A stretch of DNA of 64,000 bases. Origin: an uncultured Eubacteriales bacterium. GTDB lineage: Bacteria; Bacillota; Clostridia; Oscillospirales; CAG-272. This document shows positions 40,842 through 50,471 of the stretch, piece after piece. Under the pieces are notes generated by a model. The model saw nothing but the letters and a program-made list of their open reading frames with translations. It did not search any database and was not told the DNA's origin. A program made the position numbers and the translations under genes. Each line of letters opens with the position of its first letter. Positions within the stretch are counted from its first letter, which is position 1. Location of the stretch: NCBI GenBank assembly GCA_900545935.1, contig URAP01000001.1, positions 1 to 64,000 of the forward strand, written 5' to 3'.

Positions 40842-43181
40842 GTGGCAACAAACGCAAGAAGAATAAACGGATTTATTTCAAAGCGGGCGATAATACTGCT
40901 GTTCGCGTGTATAATTCTCGCGCTCGGACTTACGGCAAGACTGTTCTATCTTCAGGTGCTCCGCTATGATTATTACGAATCAATAGTTCTGAACAATGTC
41001 TCGGCAACTACGACCGTCAGCGCCTCGCGCGGTGTCATTACCGACCGAAACGGCGTTCAGCTCGCAAGCAATTATACAGTATACCGCATATTCATCGCTC
41101 CGAGAGAAATCGAAAACGAGGATCAGAAAACACTGATCTGTCAGGGGCTGTCCGACATTCTCGGCGTTTCTGTCGAAAAGATCCGCGAGCAGGCGGACAT
41201 GAGCTACTATGCCGACCGAACGATAAAAAAGAATGTCGAGGAGGAGCAGGCGAGCGCCGTAAAGGAGTTCATTGCCGATAACAAGCTCTCGCGTCAGATA
41301 TATGTCGAGCCGTCGACAAAGCGCTATTATCCCTATAACGATCTCGCCGCTCAGGTCATCGGCTTTGTAAGCACCGACGGGGGAATGCTCGGAATAGAAA
41401 AGCGATATGATAAATATCTCACCGGCACGCCCGGACGATACATAACCGCACGCGACGCGTGGGGCAAGAGTATGACGAGCAAATATGAGACCTACGTCGA
41501 GGGTCAGGACGGATATACAGTCGAAACTACGCTTGATGTCAAGATCCAGGGTGCGCTTGATGCTCAGCTCGAAAAGACCTATAACGAGTCCAAGGCTACG
41601 AACCGCGTGACCGGAATCGTGCTTGATGTAAATACCGGCGGCGTTCTTGCAATGGGTACGTACCCGTCGTTTGATCTTAATAATCCGTATGAGATAGACG
41701 ATAGTGTTCTCGAGCTGTTTGACGGCTATGAGGAGGATGCAAATCAACAGCGCGTACTCGAAAACGATAATTATTCAAACTATGCAGAGGTCGTATACGA
41801 CTTTAAAAATATAAAAGAGCAGTACTCGCCCGACAGCGACGAATATTCGGAGGCATATATGAACCTCCTCTATTCAACATGGAAGAACAAGTCTGTCAGC
41901 GAGCTTTATGAACCCGGTTCGACCTTTAAGGTAATTACGACGAGCATGGCGCTTGAGGAAAATCTGATAACTCCGGATACCGAGTTTACATGTACGACAC
42001 CGTATGTTGTAGAGGGTATAAAGATCCGATGCCACAAATACGGCGGTCACGGAACGAATAAATTCCGTTGGCTGCTTCAGCAGTCGTGCAACCCGACTCT
42101 GATCCAGATAGCTCAGCTTGTCGGACGAGAGAAGTTCTACAACTACTTTGAAGCGTTCGGGTATACCTCGCAGACGGGCATAGACCTTCCTGCGGAGTCG
42201 TCGCCTATCTACCATAACTTCAGCGGCTTCAATGCCGTCGAGCTTGCAACGTATTCATTCGGTCAGACCTTTAAGATATCGCCTATTCGTCAGATAACCG
42301 GGGTCAGCACCGTTGCCAACGGCGGCTATCTCATCACACCGCATATTGTTTCCCGAGTTGTTGACGGCAACGGAAATCCCGTCTATAACGCTAATGAGGA
42401 GCCTCAGCGTCAGGTCGTCAGCACAGAGGTATGCCGCACAATATGGGATATACTTGAGGAGGGCGTCGCGACAGACGGAGGCGCAAAAAACACCTATGTC
42501 CCCGGCTACAAGATAGCCGCAAAGACAGGTACTTCCGAGGTTCGAGACGTGCTCGATGACAACGGAAATTCATTTCTCCGTGTCGGTTCCACTGTCGCCT
42601 TTGCGCCCGCAGACGACCCGCAGATAGCCTGCATAATCGTTTGCGACGAGCCTATGACATCGCAGATATACGGTGCATACGTTGCCGCGCCTTACGTTGC
42701 TGCGGTAATGGAGGAGGTGCTCCCGTATATCGGTGTCGAACGTCAGTGGTCAGACGAGGAGCGTGCGAAAATGAACACCACTGTTCGTGATTATGTCGGC
42801 GCTCCGGTTGCAAATGCCATCACAAATATGAAGAACCTCGGTATTAAATATAATATCGTAGGCAACGGTGAAGAGGTGACATATCAGGCGCCCGCAGGCG
42901 GAAGCGCCTTCAACAAGTCGAGCGGTACGGTCACTCTCTATTCGGGAGATGCAGTACCGAATAGATATATCACCGTCCCGAATCTTGAGGGACTCAGTGC
43001 CTCCGGGGCAAATCAGCGTATCGTAAATGCCGGACTTAATCCGGTTATTACAGGTGCGACCAACAGTGTTTCGGATGCGACCGCATTAGTCGTATCTCAG
43101 GAGCCCGCCGCAGGCTCGAGCGTTCTTTACGGCTCTACCGTTACGGTAACGCTGCGCTTTATCGGCGATACGGATGCCTGA
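40842..43181 (+). CDS. Penicillin-binding transpeptidase with PASTA domains (FtsI/SpoVD type)
   Basis: The 779-residue class B PBP has one N-terminal helix (about 15-37), a dimerisation domain (R-G-V-I-T-D-R-N-G near 65), and a transpeptidase domain with all three active-site motifs: S-T-F-K (P-G-S-T-F-K near 360), S-C-N (Q-Q-S-C-N-P) and K-T-G-T (near 560). Two C-terminal PASTA repeats follow (from about 650). It cross-links septal or cortex peptidoglycan. GTG 40842 follows GGGGAGGTG. PASTA domains fit SpoVD- or PBP2x-like proteins; which of the two cannot be settled from this window. Confidence 0.93.
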   Translation: MATNARRINGFISKRAIILLFACIILALGLTARLFYLQVLRYDYYESIVLNNVSATTTVSASRGVITDRNGVQLASNYTVYRIFIAPREIENEDQKTLICQGLSDILGVSVEKIREQADMSYYADRTIKKNVEEEQASAVKEFIADNKLSRQIYVEPSTKRYYPYNDLAAQVIGFVSTDGGMLGIEKRYDKYLTGTPGRYITARDAWGKSMTSKYETYVEGQDGYTVETTLDVKIQGALDAQLEKTYNESKATNRVTGIVLDVNTGGVLAMGTYPSFDLNNPYEIDDSVLELFDGYEEDANQQRVLENDNYSNYAEVVYDFKNIKEQYSPDSDEYSEAYMNLLYSTWKNKSVSELYEPGSTFKVITTSMALEENLITPDTEFTCTTPYVVEGIKIRCHKYGGHGTNKFRWLLQQSCNPTLIQIAQLVGREKFYNYFEAFGYTSQTGIDLPAESSPIYHNFSGFNAVELATYSFGQTFKISPIRQITGVSTVANGGYLITPHIVSRVVDGNGNPVYNANEEPQRQVVSTEVCRTIWDILEEGVATDGGAKNTYVPGYKIAAKTGTSEVRDVLDDNGNSFLRVGSTVAFAPADDPQIACIIVCDEPMTSQIYGAYVAAPYVAAVMEEVLPYIGVERQWSDEERAKMNTTVRDYVGAPVANAITNMKNLGIKYNIVGNGEEVTYQAPAGGSAFNKSSGTVTLYSGDAVPNRYITVPNLEGLSASGANQRIVNAGLNPVITGATNSVSDATALVVSQEPAAGSSVLYGSTVTVTLRFIGDTDA

Positions 43182-43372
43182 TCTGACGCATATCCATGCG
43201 ATGCATAATAATATAAAGCTGCTGTGATAATTGCGAGAATAATAGAATAATATTTAAAATCGAATAATGATATCATATCGCGCCGTGTGCGCAGAGCACA
43301 CACGCGACGGATGTTGAAATACAAATTCTTCGCATATGCGAAAAATCATTTCTGTTCCGTCGGAGGTGCTAT

Positions 43373-44803
43373 ATGAATATTCGAGAACTGCTGCGCGGTG
43401 TTGTGCCGCTGAGAATAAAGGGAGAGCTGCCGAGCGATATATCGTCGCTTTCGTGCGACAGCCGCAGGACCGAGAAAGGATCGCTTTTCTTCTGTCTCGG
43501 TGGCATTGACCTCGAGGGAGAAGCGTTTCTTCCCGAGGCTGCCGCTCACGGCGCTGCTGCGGTCGTTGCATCGCATCCGCTTGAGTCTCCGCTGCCTCAG
43601 ATAATCGTTTCTTCTCCGCGTGCGGCGTATGCCGCCGCTTGGAACAATATCAGCAGGCGACCGGGAGAGCGGCTGAGATTGCTTGCCGTTACGGGTACAA
43701 ACGGAAAGACCTCTGTCACGTATCTGCTGCGCAGCATTTTTCGTGCTGCCGGTATAAGCTCGTCGCTTATCGGAACGGTAGGCGGCGACATGACGTGCCC
43801 GGATCCCGATGTGCTTTACCCTCTGCTGTCACAGCTTGCGGATTCCGGCAGAGAGGCGGTAGTGATGGAAGCATCTTCTCACGCGCTTGCGCTCGAAAAG
43901 CTGCATCCGCTTGTTTTCGATGTCGGTGTCATTACGAATATTACGCGCGATCACGGCGACTTTCATCCGTCAGCCGAGGCGTATGTGCAGGCAAAGGCGA
44001 GCTTGTTCGACCGCTGCCGCGTTGGACTTGTCGGACTTGATTCAGCGACGGCTGCACCCCTGCTTGATCTTCTGATACCCGGCAGAATGCTCGGCTATTC
44101 GGCAGCAGGCGCATCCGGCGCCGAGTTCTCGGCGCGCAGTATAATCCGCAGCGAGCAGGGCACCGAGTACGAGCTCGTTTACGGAGAGGGAATATTCCGT
44201 GTGCATTCGCCTATGCCGTGGCGTTTTACCCCGGAAAATACGCTTGCTGCGGCCTCGGCTGCGCTTGCGGCGGGCATCTTGCCGAGAGATGTACGTACCG
44301 GAATAGAATCGCTCACGCTTATTCCCGGCAGACTCGAGCGGATAACACCGCGAACGCGTACTCCGATGGGCGAAATATATGTCGACTATGCTCACACTCC
44401 CGATGCACTCGGAAAAGCTATAGCCTCGCTCCGCGATCTCTATTCGGGGCGGCGCATAACCGTGCTGTTCGGCTGCGGAGGAGAGCGCGACCGCGAAAAG
44501 CGTCCGATGATGGGCGCGGCTGCGGAGCAGGGCGCAGATTCTGTGATAATTACATCCGACAATTGCAGGAGCGAGGAGCCGATGCTGATAATTTCGGAGA
44601 TACTCTCCGGAGTTCTGCATCCCGAAAAAATGACCGTCATCTCGGATCGCCGCGAGGCGATAATCGCGGCGCTTGATCGGCTCGAGCCGGACGGTGTGCT
44701 TCTGCTTGCGGGCAAGGGACACGAGGAGTATATAATCGAACGTGACGGACGACATAGATTTTCCGAGCGCGAGATAGTCTCAGACTATGCAAAAGGCAGA
44801 TAG
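43373..44803 (+). CDS. murE: UDP-MurNAc-tripeptide ligase
   Basis: The 476-residue protein has the Mur ligase ATP site T-G-T-N-G-K-T-S-V (near 106-114), M-E-A-S-S-H-A-L and the MurE substrate motif D-N-C-R-S-E-E-P (near 401-408). In DAP-adding enzymes this motif reads D-N-P-R; the Arg is kept and Pro is replaced by Cys, so meso-diaminopimelate is the likely third residue. CGGAGGTG precedes the ATG. The gap of 190 bases before it holds two hairpins (TTCGCATATGCGAA and GTGTGCGCAGAGCACAC), possibly a weak terminator. Confidence 0.94.
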   Translation: MNIRELLRGVVPLRIKGELPSDISSLSCDSRRTEKGSLFFCLGGIDLEGEAFLPEAAAHGAAAVVASHPLESPLPQIIVSSPRAAYAAAWNNISRRPGERLRLLAVTGTNGKTSVTYLLRSIFRAAGISSSLIGTVGGDMTCPDPDVLYPLLSQLADSGREAVVMEASSHALALEKLHPLVFDVGVITNITRDHGDFHPSAEAYVQAKASLFDRCRVGLVGLDSATAAPLLDLLIPGRMLGYSAAGASGAEFSARSIIRSEQGTEYELVYGEGIFRVHSPMPWRFTPENTLAAASAALAAGILPRDVRTGIESLTLIPGRLERITPRTRTPMGEIYVDYAHTPDALGKAIASLRDLYSGRRITVLFGCGGERDREKRPMMGAAAEQGADSVIITSDNCRSEEPMLIISEILSGVLHPEKMTVISDRREAIIAALDRLEPDGVLLLAGKGHEEYIIERDGRHRFSEREIVSDYAKGR

Positions 44804-44928
44804 CATTACTTTGCCTGTGACCGTTTGCTGCGGCGGTGCGTCTGCTGTCTCTGATATTTTCCGCCGAATCCAGCAACTGATAATCAAGACCGATAAGTGA
44901 CGGATCAACATATTCGAGGAATGACAAT

Positions 44929-46365
44929 ATGGGTATAAAGATAGGTACCGGCGGGCTTTCCGTCGAATGGATAATAAGAGCAACCGGCGGAGAGCTTTAC
45001 ACGGTCACCGGGCGCGGCTGCGCTGCCGGATGCGGACAGCTCGGCACTGCCGAAACAGCAGAACGTCGCGGCATCAGCACCGATACGCGTACGCTTGAAG
45101 CCGGGGAGATATATCTTGCTCTCGCGGGAGAGCGCTTTGACGGGCATCGGTTCATTCCCGCGGCATTTGAGCGCGGAGCGTCGGCGGTGATCTGTTCGGC
45201 TTTGCCGGAGGATGCTCCGGAGGGCATGTATATAGTCACCGGAGACAGCGGACAGGCGCTTCTCGATATTGCGCACGCCTATAAGCGCGAGCTGAAGCAG
45301 CTGCGTCATACGGTTGCCGTGACCGGCAGTGTGGGAAAGACCACAACCAAGCAATTTATTTACGCCGTGCTCGCTCAGAAATACCGCACCGAAAAGACGG
45401 AGGGCAACTTTAACAATCTTGTCGGAATGCCGCTGACCGTGCTCTCTGTCTCTCCCGATTGCGAGGCTCTCGTTCTTGAGATGGGAATGAGCGCCGCAGG
45501 AGAGATATCTCGGATGAGCCGCTGCGCAGAGCAGGATACCGCTGTTATAACAAACATCGGAACAGCGCATATAGGTATGCTCGGCTCTCGAGAGGGTATA
45601 CGTGATGCAAAGCTTGAGGTGCTCGAGGGGCTGCGCGCCGGAGGTCGGCTGATCTGTACGGACGAGCCGCTTCTCTCGGGTGTTTCGGCACTCAGGCTCT
45701 GCCTCGATGGTGATATAATTACCGAAAATATCACGCACTCCCCGAGCGGCGACGGTATGGATTTTGACCTGACCGTTCTCGGCGAGCACCTCGGACACAT
45801 GCATATACCGGTGCTCGGCGAGCACAATGTCGCGGATGCCGCCATGGCTGCCTGCGTCGGTCGGCTGCACGGTGTAAGCGCCGAACAGATTCGTACGGGG
45901 CTTGCCGCATTTCAAAATGTCGGAGCTCGGCAGAGCGTTAAGACCGTGCACGGCATAACGGCGATCCTTGATTGCTACAATGCCTCGTCGGAGTCTATGA
46001 TCGCATCGCTCGGTGTGCTGCATGATACGGCGCACGGCGGAAGAACGGTCGCTGTGCTCGGCGATATGCTTGAACTCGGAGAATATTCCGAGCAGCTTCA
46101 CCGCAAGGTAGGCAGAGCTTTTGAAGGCATGGATATCGACACGCTGTATACATACGGCGCTGAGGCGCGATACATTGCGGATTCGGCAGGTGAATATGTC
46201 CGCTCTGTGCACAGCTACGGCGCAGATGAACGAGACGAGCTGGCAGATGCGTTGCTTACAGAGCTGCACACGGGCGATACCGTTCTCTTTAAGGCAAGCA
46301 ACGGAATGCGTCTCGGCGAGCTTGCGCAGGAGCTGCTCGACCGCACGGAAGAGCCGCAGCGTTAG
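44929..46365 (+). CDS. murF: UDP-MurNAc-tripeptide:D-Ala-D-Ala ligase
   Basis: The 478-residue protein has the MurF N-domain (S-T-D-T-R-T-L-E-A-G-E-I-Y-L-A-L), the ATP site V-T-G-S-V-G-K-T-T-T-K (near 127-137), E-G-N-F-N-N-L-V-G-M-P-L and D-C-Y-N-A-S. It adds D-Ala-D-Ala to complete the UDP-MurNAc-pentapeptide. A weak purine-rich site (GAGGAA) precedes the ATG. The 124 bases after murE hold nothing else. Confidence 0.95.
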   Translation: MGIKIGTGGLSVEWIIRATGGELYTVTGRGCAAGCGQLGTAETAERRGISTDTRTLEAGEIYLALAGERFDGHRFIPAAFERGASAVICSALPEDAPEGMYIVTGDSGQALLDIAHAYKRELKQLRHTVAVTGSVGKTTTKQFIYAVLAQKYRTEKTEGNFNNLVGMPLTVLSVSPDCEALVLEMGMSAAGEISRMSRCAEQDTAVITNIGTAHIGMLGSREGIRDAKLEVLEGLRAGGRLICTDEPLLSGVSALRLCLDGDIITENITHSPSGDGMDFDLTVLGEHLGHMHIPVLGEHNVADAAMAACVGRLHGVSAEQIRTGLAAFQNVGARQSVKTVHGITAILDCYNASSESMIASLGVLHDTAHGGRTVAVLGDMLELGEYSEQLHRKVGRAFEGMDIDTLYTYGAEARYIADSAGEYVRSVHSYGADERDELADALLTELHTGDTVLFKASNGMRLGELAQELLDRTEEPQR

Positions 46366-46524
46366 CTCTGCCGCTGCAATTAAGATATGCTTCGGCATAA
46401 TACCGTGCCGCCCGTCGTATTTCATCGGCTCGACATCAATGTTCTGTTGCCGATTCTACTCAAAAAATAAGGATAGCAGGGCGATATAAACAATCTTTCG
46501 CCGCTGATAAAAGGAGAGCTTGAT

Positions 46525-47532
46525 TTGAAGAACGAAATGTTGCTGTACTTTTTCGCCTCCGTTATAATGACATTCGCCCTCACGGCGCTTATAACAAGAG
46601 CTATCATTCCGAAGCTGAAGAGCATCAAGCTCGGGCAAAAGATACTCGATATCGGTCCGCGCTGGCACAAATCGAAGGAAGGCACGCCGACTATGGGCGG
46701 CATCGCTTTTATTCTCGCATCGCTCATCACTACCGTGACCGTCGGTATCTTTGCGGCATATCGGGGAAAATTCGACAGCTTCGGCAAGGTGGCATGCGTC
46801 ACCGGAATGATAGTCTGCAGCGGTCTGATCGGTTTCTGTGACGACTATATCAAATTTGTCCGCAAGCAGAATGAGGGACTGCGCGCATGGCAAAAGTTCT
46901 CGCTGCAGTCGATAGTCGCGATAGCATTTCTCTTTGCTTATACTAAGCTCGGCTATGCCGATACGACTGTATTTATACCGTTTGCGCGTTCCTACATCGA
47001 GCTCGGTGCAGCGTATTACATAATCGGCTTTTTGCTTATAACCGGTTTTATCAACAGTGTAAATCTCAGCGACGGGATCGACGGACTCGCGTCTTCTCTT
47101 GTGTTTGTGATTGCGGGTTTCTTCGCTGTTGTTGCATTCCGCACCGAAGACTTTGATCTTTGCTATCTCTCGGCGCTTGCGATAGGCGCTTGTCTCGGCT
47201 TTCTTATGTATAACTTTCATCCTGCACGCATATTTATGGGTGATACCGGATCGCTTTTTCTCGGCGGTGTGGTCGTAGGGCTCGCATTCCTTGCCTCCGA
47301 TCCTCTTATTCTGCTTATCGCGGGCTTTATATACCTCGTAGAGAGCGCATCGGACATTATTCAGGTCGGAGTTTATAAGCTCACGCACGGTCGCCGCCGA
47401 TTCTTTAAAATGGCGCCGATCCATCATCATTTCGAGCGCTGCGGATGGAGCGAAAACAAGATAGTTTGCAGCTTTTCGCTGTTCACCGCAGTTATGTGCG
47501 TTATTGCATATATCGGTCATGTCGGTATCTGA
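46525..47532 (+). CDS. mraY: Phospho-MurNAc-pentapeptide-transferase
   Basis: The 335-residue membrane protein has ten hydrophobic helices and the MraY motifs G-P-R-W-H-K-S-K-E-G-T-P-T-M-G-G, F-C-D-D-Y-I-K, N-L-S-D-G-I-D-G-L and the H-H-H-F-E end (A-P-I-H-H-H-F-E). It makes lipid I on the inner face of the membrane. The start is TTG 46525 with AAAGGAGAG twelve bases upstream; ATG 46537 is an alternative. murD, which often follows mraY, is absent. Confidence 0.96.
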   Translation: MKNEMLLYFFASVIMTFALTALITRAIIPKLKSIKLGQKILDIGPRWHKSKEGTPTMGGIAFILASLITTVTVGIFAAYRGKFDSFGKVACVTGMIVCSGLIGFCDDYIKFVRKQNEGLRAWQKFSLQSIVAIAFLFAYTKLGYADTTVFIPFARSYIELGAAYYIIGFLLITGFINSVNLSDGIDGLASSLVFVIAGFFAVVAFRTEDFDLCYLSALAIGACLGFLMYNFHPARIFMGDTGSLFLGGVVVGLAFLASDPLILLIAGFIYLVESASDIIQVGVYKLTHGRRRFFKMAPIHHHFERCGWSENKIVCSFSLFTAVMCVIAYIGHVGI

Positions 47533-47562
47533 TAACAACGCGATCCGAACGGAGAAATCAGT

Positions 47563-49065
47563 ATGAACGAGAATTTTGACCGCAACGCGCGGCAGTTGAA
47601 TAACACCCGGCAGCGTCGCGATGGCGGCGGTACCGCACAGTACCGTCAGGTATCAAATCAGATGCAGTCTCCGGGCTCGCACCCTCAGACTCAGACGTTT
47701 AACTCGGTCGGCTCTTCTGTCGGAAGAACCGACTCGCGCGTCGGAAACGGCTCGGTCGAACGCCGAAGAAAGAACTCATCCTCAGCCAACCGCAGCTCAG
47801 TAAAGACCGAGAGAGGTCAAAGTGCGGCTATAAATAAAAATCACGAGAGGAATAACGGGAAGAAGCACGGAAAGAAGCACGGAAAGAAAAAATCCTCGCT
47901 CCCTAAATGGCTGCTGCTCCCGGATTCGGGTGCGGAAGAGGACATCATACGCATAAAGGGCAGCTTTGACCGCCCTATGCTGATAATAGTACTTGCACTT
48001 ATCGGATTCGGACTTATCATGGTATTCAGTGCAAGCTACGTTTATGCGCTGTCCAAAACCGGAGACAGTCTGTTTTATATCAAGCGTCAGCTGCTCTTTG
48101 CATTGCTCGGTATCTTAGCGATGATATTCGCGATGAACGTCGACTATCGAACTATCTACCGTTTTGCGGCGCCGGCATTTATCGCGACAAGCGTACTGCT
48201 TGTTCTTACTCCTCTGTACGGCATGGCGGCGGGGGTAGCTACGCGCTGGATAGATATCGGAGGAATACGCTTTCAGCCGTCCGAGATCATGAAGCTCGTG
48301 CTTGTACTGTTTCTTTCGCGATACTTTATGATCTATGAAAAAGCCGCGACTAACCCCAACGACAGGACGCAGTCATCTATCTACGGTCTGTTCGTTCCGG
48401 GTGCGTATGTCCTATTTGTCTGTATTCTTATTGCGCTCGAGAACCATTTCTCGTGCATGATAATAATGTTCTCTATCGGAATGGTGGTAATATTCGTCTC
48501 CGGCGTAAGAATGTTCTGGTTCGCCGTTGCCGGCTCCGTCGCTGCTGTCGCCGCATTGATCGCGATAATGTTCTCATCCTATGCGCGTGAGCGCGTCGAC
48601 GTTTGGCTGCGTCCCGAAAGATACAGCACGGACGATGAGGTATATCAGACGCTTCAGGGTCTGTATGCCATCGGCTCGGGCGGTTTTCTCGGAACCGGGC
48701 TCGGAAACAGCCGTCAGAAGCATCTGTTCGTCTCGCAGCCGCAGAACGACTTTATCTATACCATTGTCTGCGAGGAACTCGGCTTTGTGGGCGCGGTCGG
48801 CGTTATTGCGCTGTTTCTGCTGCTTATTTGGCGTGGCTGCGTCATTGCGCTTCGCGCGCCCGATACGTTTTCACAGCTCGTTGTCGTAGGAATCATCGGC
48901 AAGGTCGCAATTCAGGCGCTGCTTAATATCGGCGTCGTTACGGCATGCCTGCCAAATACGGGAATCTCGCTTCCGTTTTTCAGCTACGGAGGTACGGCTC
49001 TTGCGATGCAGATAATGGAGATGGGTATCGTGCTCGGAATATCGAGGTATTCACGACGAACGTAG
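47563..49065 (+). CDS. FtsW/SpoVE-family glycosyltransferase with a disordered head
   Basis: The 500-residue SEDS protein polymerises glycan strands with its partner PBP. About 130 N-terminal residues are polar and disordered, ending in a K-K-H-G repeat (12-base tandem repeat near 47859-47890). Ten helices follow with R-W-I-D-I-G-G-I-R-F-Q-P-S-E (near 223-236), P-Q-N-D-F-I-Y and P-F-F-S-Y-G-G-T-A-L. The place directly before murG matches FtsW or SpoVE. CGGAGAAATC precedes the ATG. The head is a lineage-specific feature. Confidence 0.93.
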   Translation: MNENFDRNARQLNNTRQRRDGGGTAQYRQVSNQMQSPGSHPQTQTFNSVGSSVGRTDSRVGNGSVERRRKNSSSANRSSVKTERGQSAAINKNHERNNGKKHGKKHGKKKSSLPKWLLLPDSGAEEDIIRIKGSFDRPMLIIVLALIGFGLIMVFSASYVYALSKTGDSLFYIKRQLLFALLGILAMIFAMNVDYRTIYRFAAPAFIATSVLLVLTPLYGMAAGVATRWIDIGGIRFQPSEIMKLVLVLFLSRYFMIYEKAATNPNDRTQSSIYGLFVPGAYVLFVCILIALENHFSCMIIMFSIGMVVIFVSGVRMFWFAVAGSVAAVAALIAIMFSSYARERVDVWLRPERYSTDDEVYQTLQGLYAIGSGGFLGTGLGNSRQKHLFVSQPQNDFIYTIVCEELGFVGAVGVIALFLLLIWRGCVIALRAPDTFSQLVVVGIIGKVAIQALLNIGVVTACLPNTGISLPFFSYGGTALAMQIMEMGIVLGISRYSRRT

Positions 49066-49237
49066 CCGGCGGAGTGAGAAATAATTCGTATTTTAAATAC
49101 TTGTCGCGCTGCCGTGCGGCTGGGTCGTTGCTCAGAAAAAATGAATACCGATGCACTTGTTAAATTTGAGATTTCATTTCGAGCCGCAACGCTTTTTCGC
49201 TCACCGGATCGCAAGAAGCTAATCGAAAGGACATATT

Positions 49238-50365
49238 ATGCGAGTATTAATGACAGGCGGAGGAACGGGAGGTCATGTTAATCCCGCCATCGCCATAGCG
49301 GATAAAATTAAAATAATGGAGCCGGATTCGGATATTGCCTTCGTCGGCACGCCGCGCGGTATCGAAAACAAGATAGTCCCTGCGGCGGGATATCGACTGT
49401 ATCATGTCGATATACGCGGACTGAAACGGAGTTTCTCGCTTGAGAACCTGCGCACCGCCGCACTGATGGTCAAGTCTCATCACGAGGCGCGAAAGCTGCT
49501 GAAGCTCTTCAAGCCGGATCTTGTATTCGGGACCGGCGGATATGTCTGCTGGCCGGTGGTCAGAGCTGCAAGTGAGATGGGCATTCCTACCGCGCTGCAC
49601 GAATCAAATGCAAGCCCCGGCGCCGCAGTTAAGATACTCGAGTCGCATGTTGACCGCATCTATGTCAATTTCGAGTCTACGCTCGGACGGCTGCATCATC
49701 CGGAAAAGGCCCTGCGCGTCGGCAATCCTCTGCGGTCTCAGTTCGGCGAGATCAGCCGCGAGGAGGCGCTGCGTACACTCGGCTATGAGGGCAAATATCG
49801 CCGCATGATTCTCTCCTGCGGAGGCAGTCTCGGCGCTGAGAAGATCAACTGTGAGGTACTGCGCTTTATGCGCGATTATGTCTCAAAGCATCCCGAGATT
49901 AAGCATATACACGCGAGCGGAGCTATCGAGCGCGATGCCGCAAAGGAATTATTTGACAGCTACGGCCTCGGTGAATATCCGAATCTCGAACTGTGCGAAT
50001 ATATATACGATATGCCGCTTAAAATGGCTGCTGCCGATCTTGTTATCAATCGTGCCGGCGCAATAACGCTCTCCGAGCTTGCCTTTCAGGGTAAGCCCTG
50101 CGTGCTTATACCGTCGCCGAATGTAACCGATAATCATCAGTATAAAAACGCACGAGAGCTTGAGGAGGCGGGAGCTGCTCTCCTGCTGCAGGAGAGCGAG
50201 CTCGAGGGAGACGTATTTACCGAGGCTGTATCCGAGCTTGTCGAAAGCAGGGAAAGACTTGCTTCCATGAGCGAAGCTATACGCCGCTTTGCAGTTCCGG
50301 ACAGCGCCGACAGGATATATGCAGATATAAGAGCGCTGCTCGATGAAAGATCGAGCGGCAAATAA
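49238..50365 (+). CDS. murG: Lipid II-forming GlcNAc transferase
   Basis: The 375-residue protein has the two MurG glycine loops, G-G-G-T-G-G-H-V-N-P (near 7-16) and G-G-S-L-G-A (near 193), G-T-G-G-Y-V-C-W-P and H-E-S-N-A-S-P-G. It adds GlcNAc to lipid I. ATG 49238 follows GAAAGGAC. The 170 bases after ftsW hold no gene. It ends the cluster, as a bidirectional terminator follows. Confidence 0.96.
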   Translation: MRVLMTGGGTGGHVNPAIAIADKIKIMEPDSDIAFVGTPRGIENKIVPAAGYRLYHVDIRGLKRSFSLENLRTAALMVKSHHEARKLLKLFKPDLVFGTGGYVCWPVVRAASEMGIPTALHESNASPGAAVKILESHVDRIYVNFESTLGRLHHPEKALRVGNPLRSQFGEISREEALRTLGYEGKYRRMILSCGGSLGAEKINCEVLRFMRDYVSKHPEIKHIHASGAIERDAAKELFDSYGLGEYPNLELCEYIYDMPLKMAAADLVINRAGAITLSELAFQGKPCVLIPSPNVTDNHQYKNARELEEAGAALLLQESELEGDVFTEAVSELVESRERLASMSEAIRRFAVPDSADRIYADIRALLDERSSGK

Positions 50366-50387
50366 CCGTAACTTGCATATTAATTAT

Positions 50388-50439
50388 AAACAAACGGATA
50401 TGTCATGGCATGAAGCCGAGACATATCCGTTTGTTGTTT
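50388..50439. terminator. Bidirectional terminator between murG and sufB
   Basis: AAACAAACGGATATGTC (50388-50404) pairs with GACATATCCGTTTG (50420-50433) and the following T-rich bases. Both strands end with a run suited to termination, serving murG on the plus strand and sufB on the minus strand. Confidence 0.85.
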
Positions 50440-50471
50440 ATGCAAGGCAGGGGCGTGTAGAGTATAACGGA

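Noticed and set aside
44905..46425. Open frame of about 500 codons opposite murF
   Set aside because: murF is full-length on the plus strand; the opposite frame is another codon-bias shadow. The same applies to frames opposite uvrC, coaD and rsmD.
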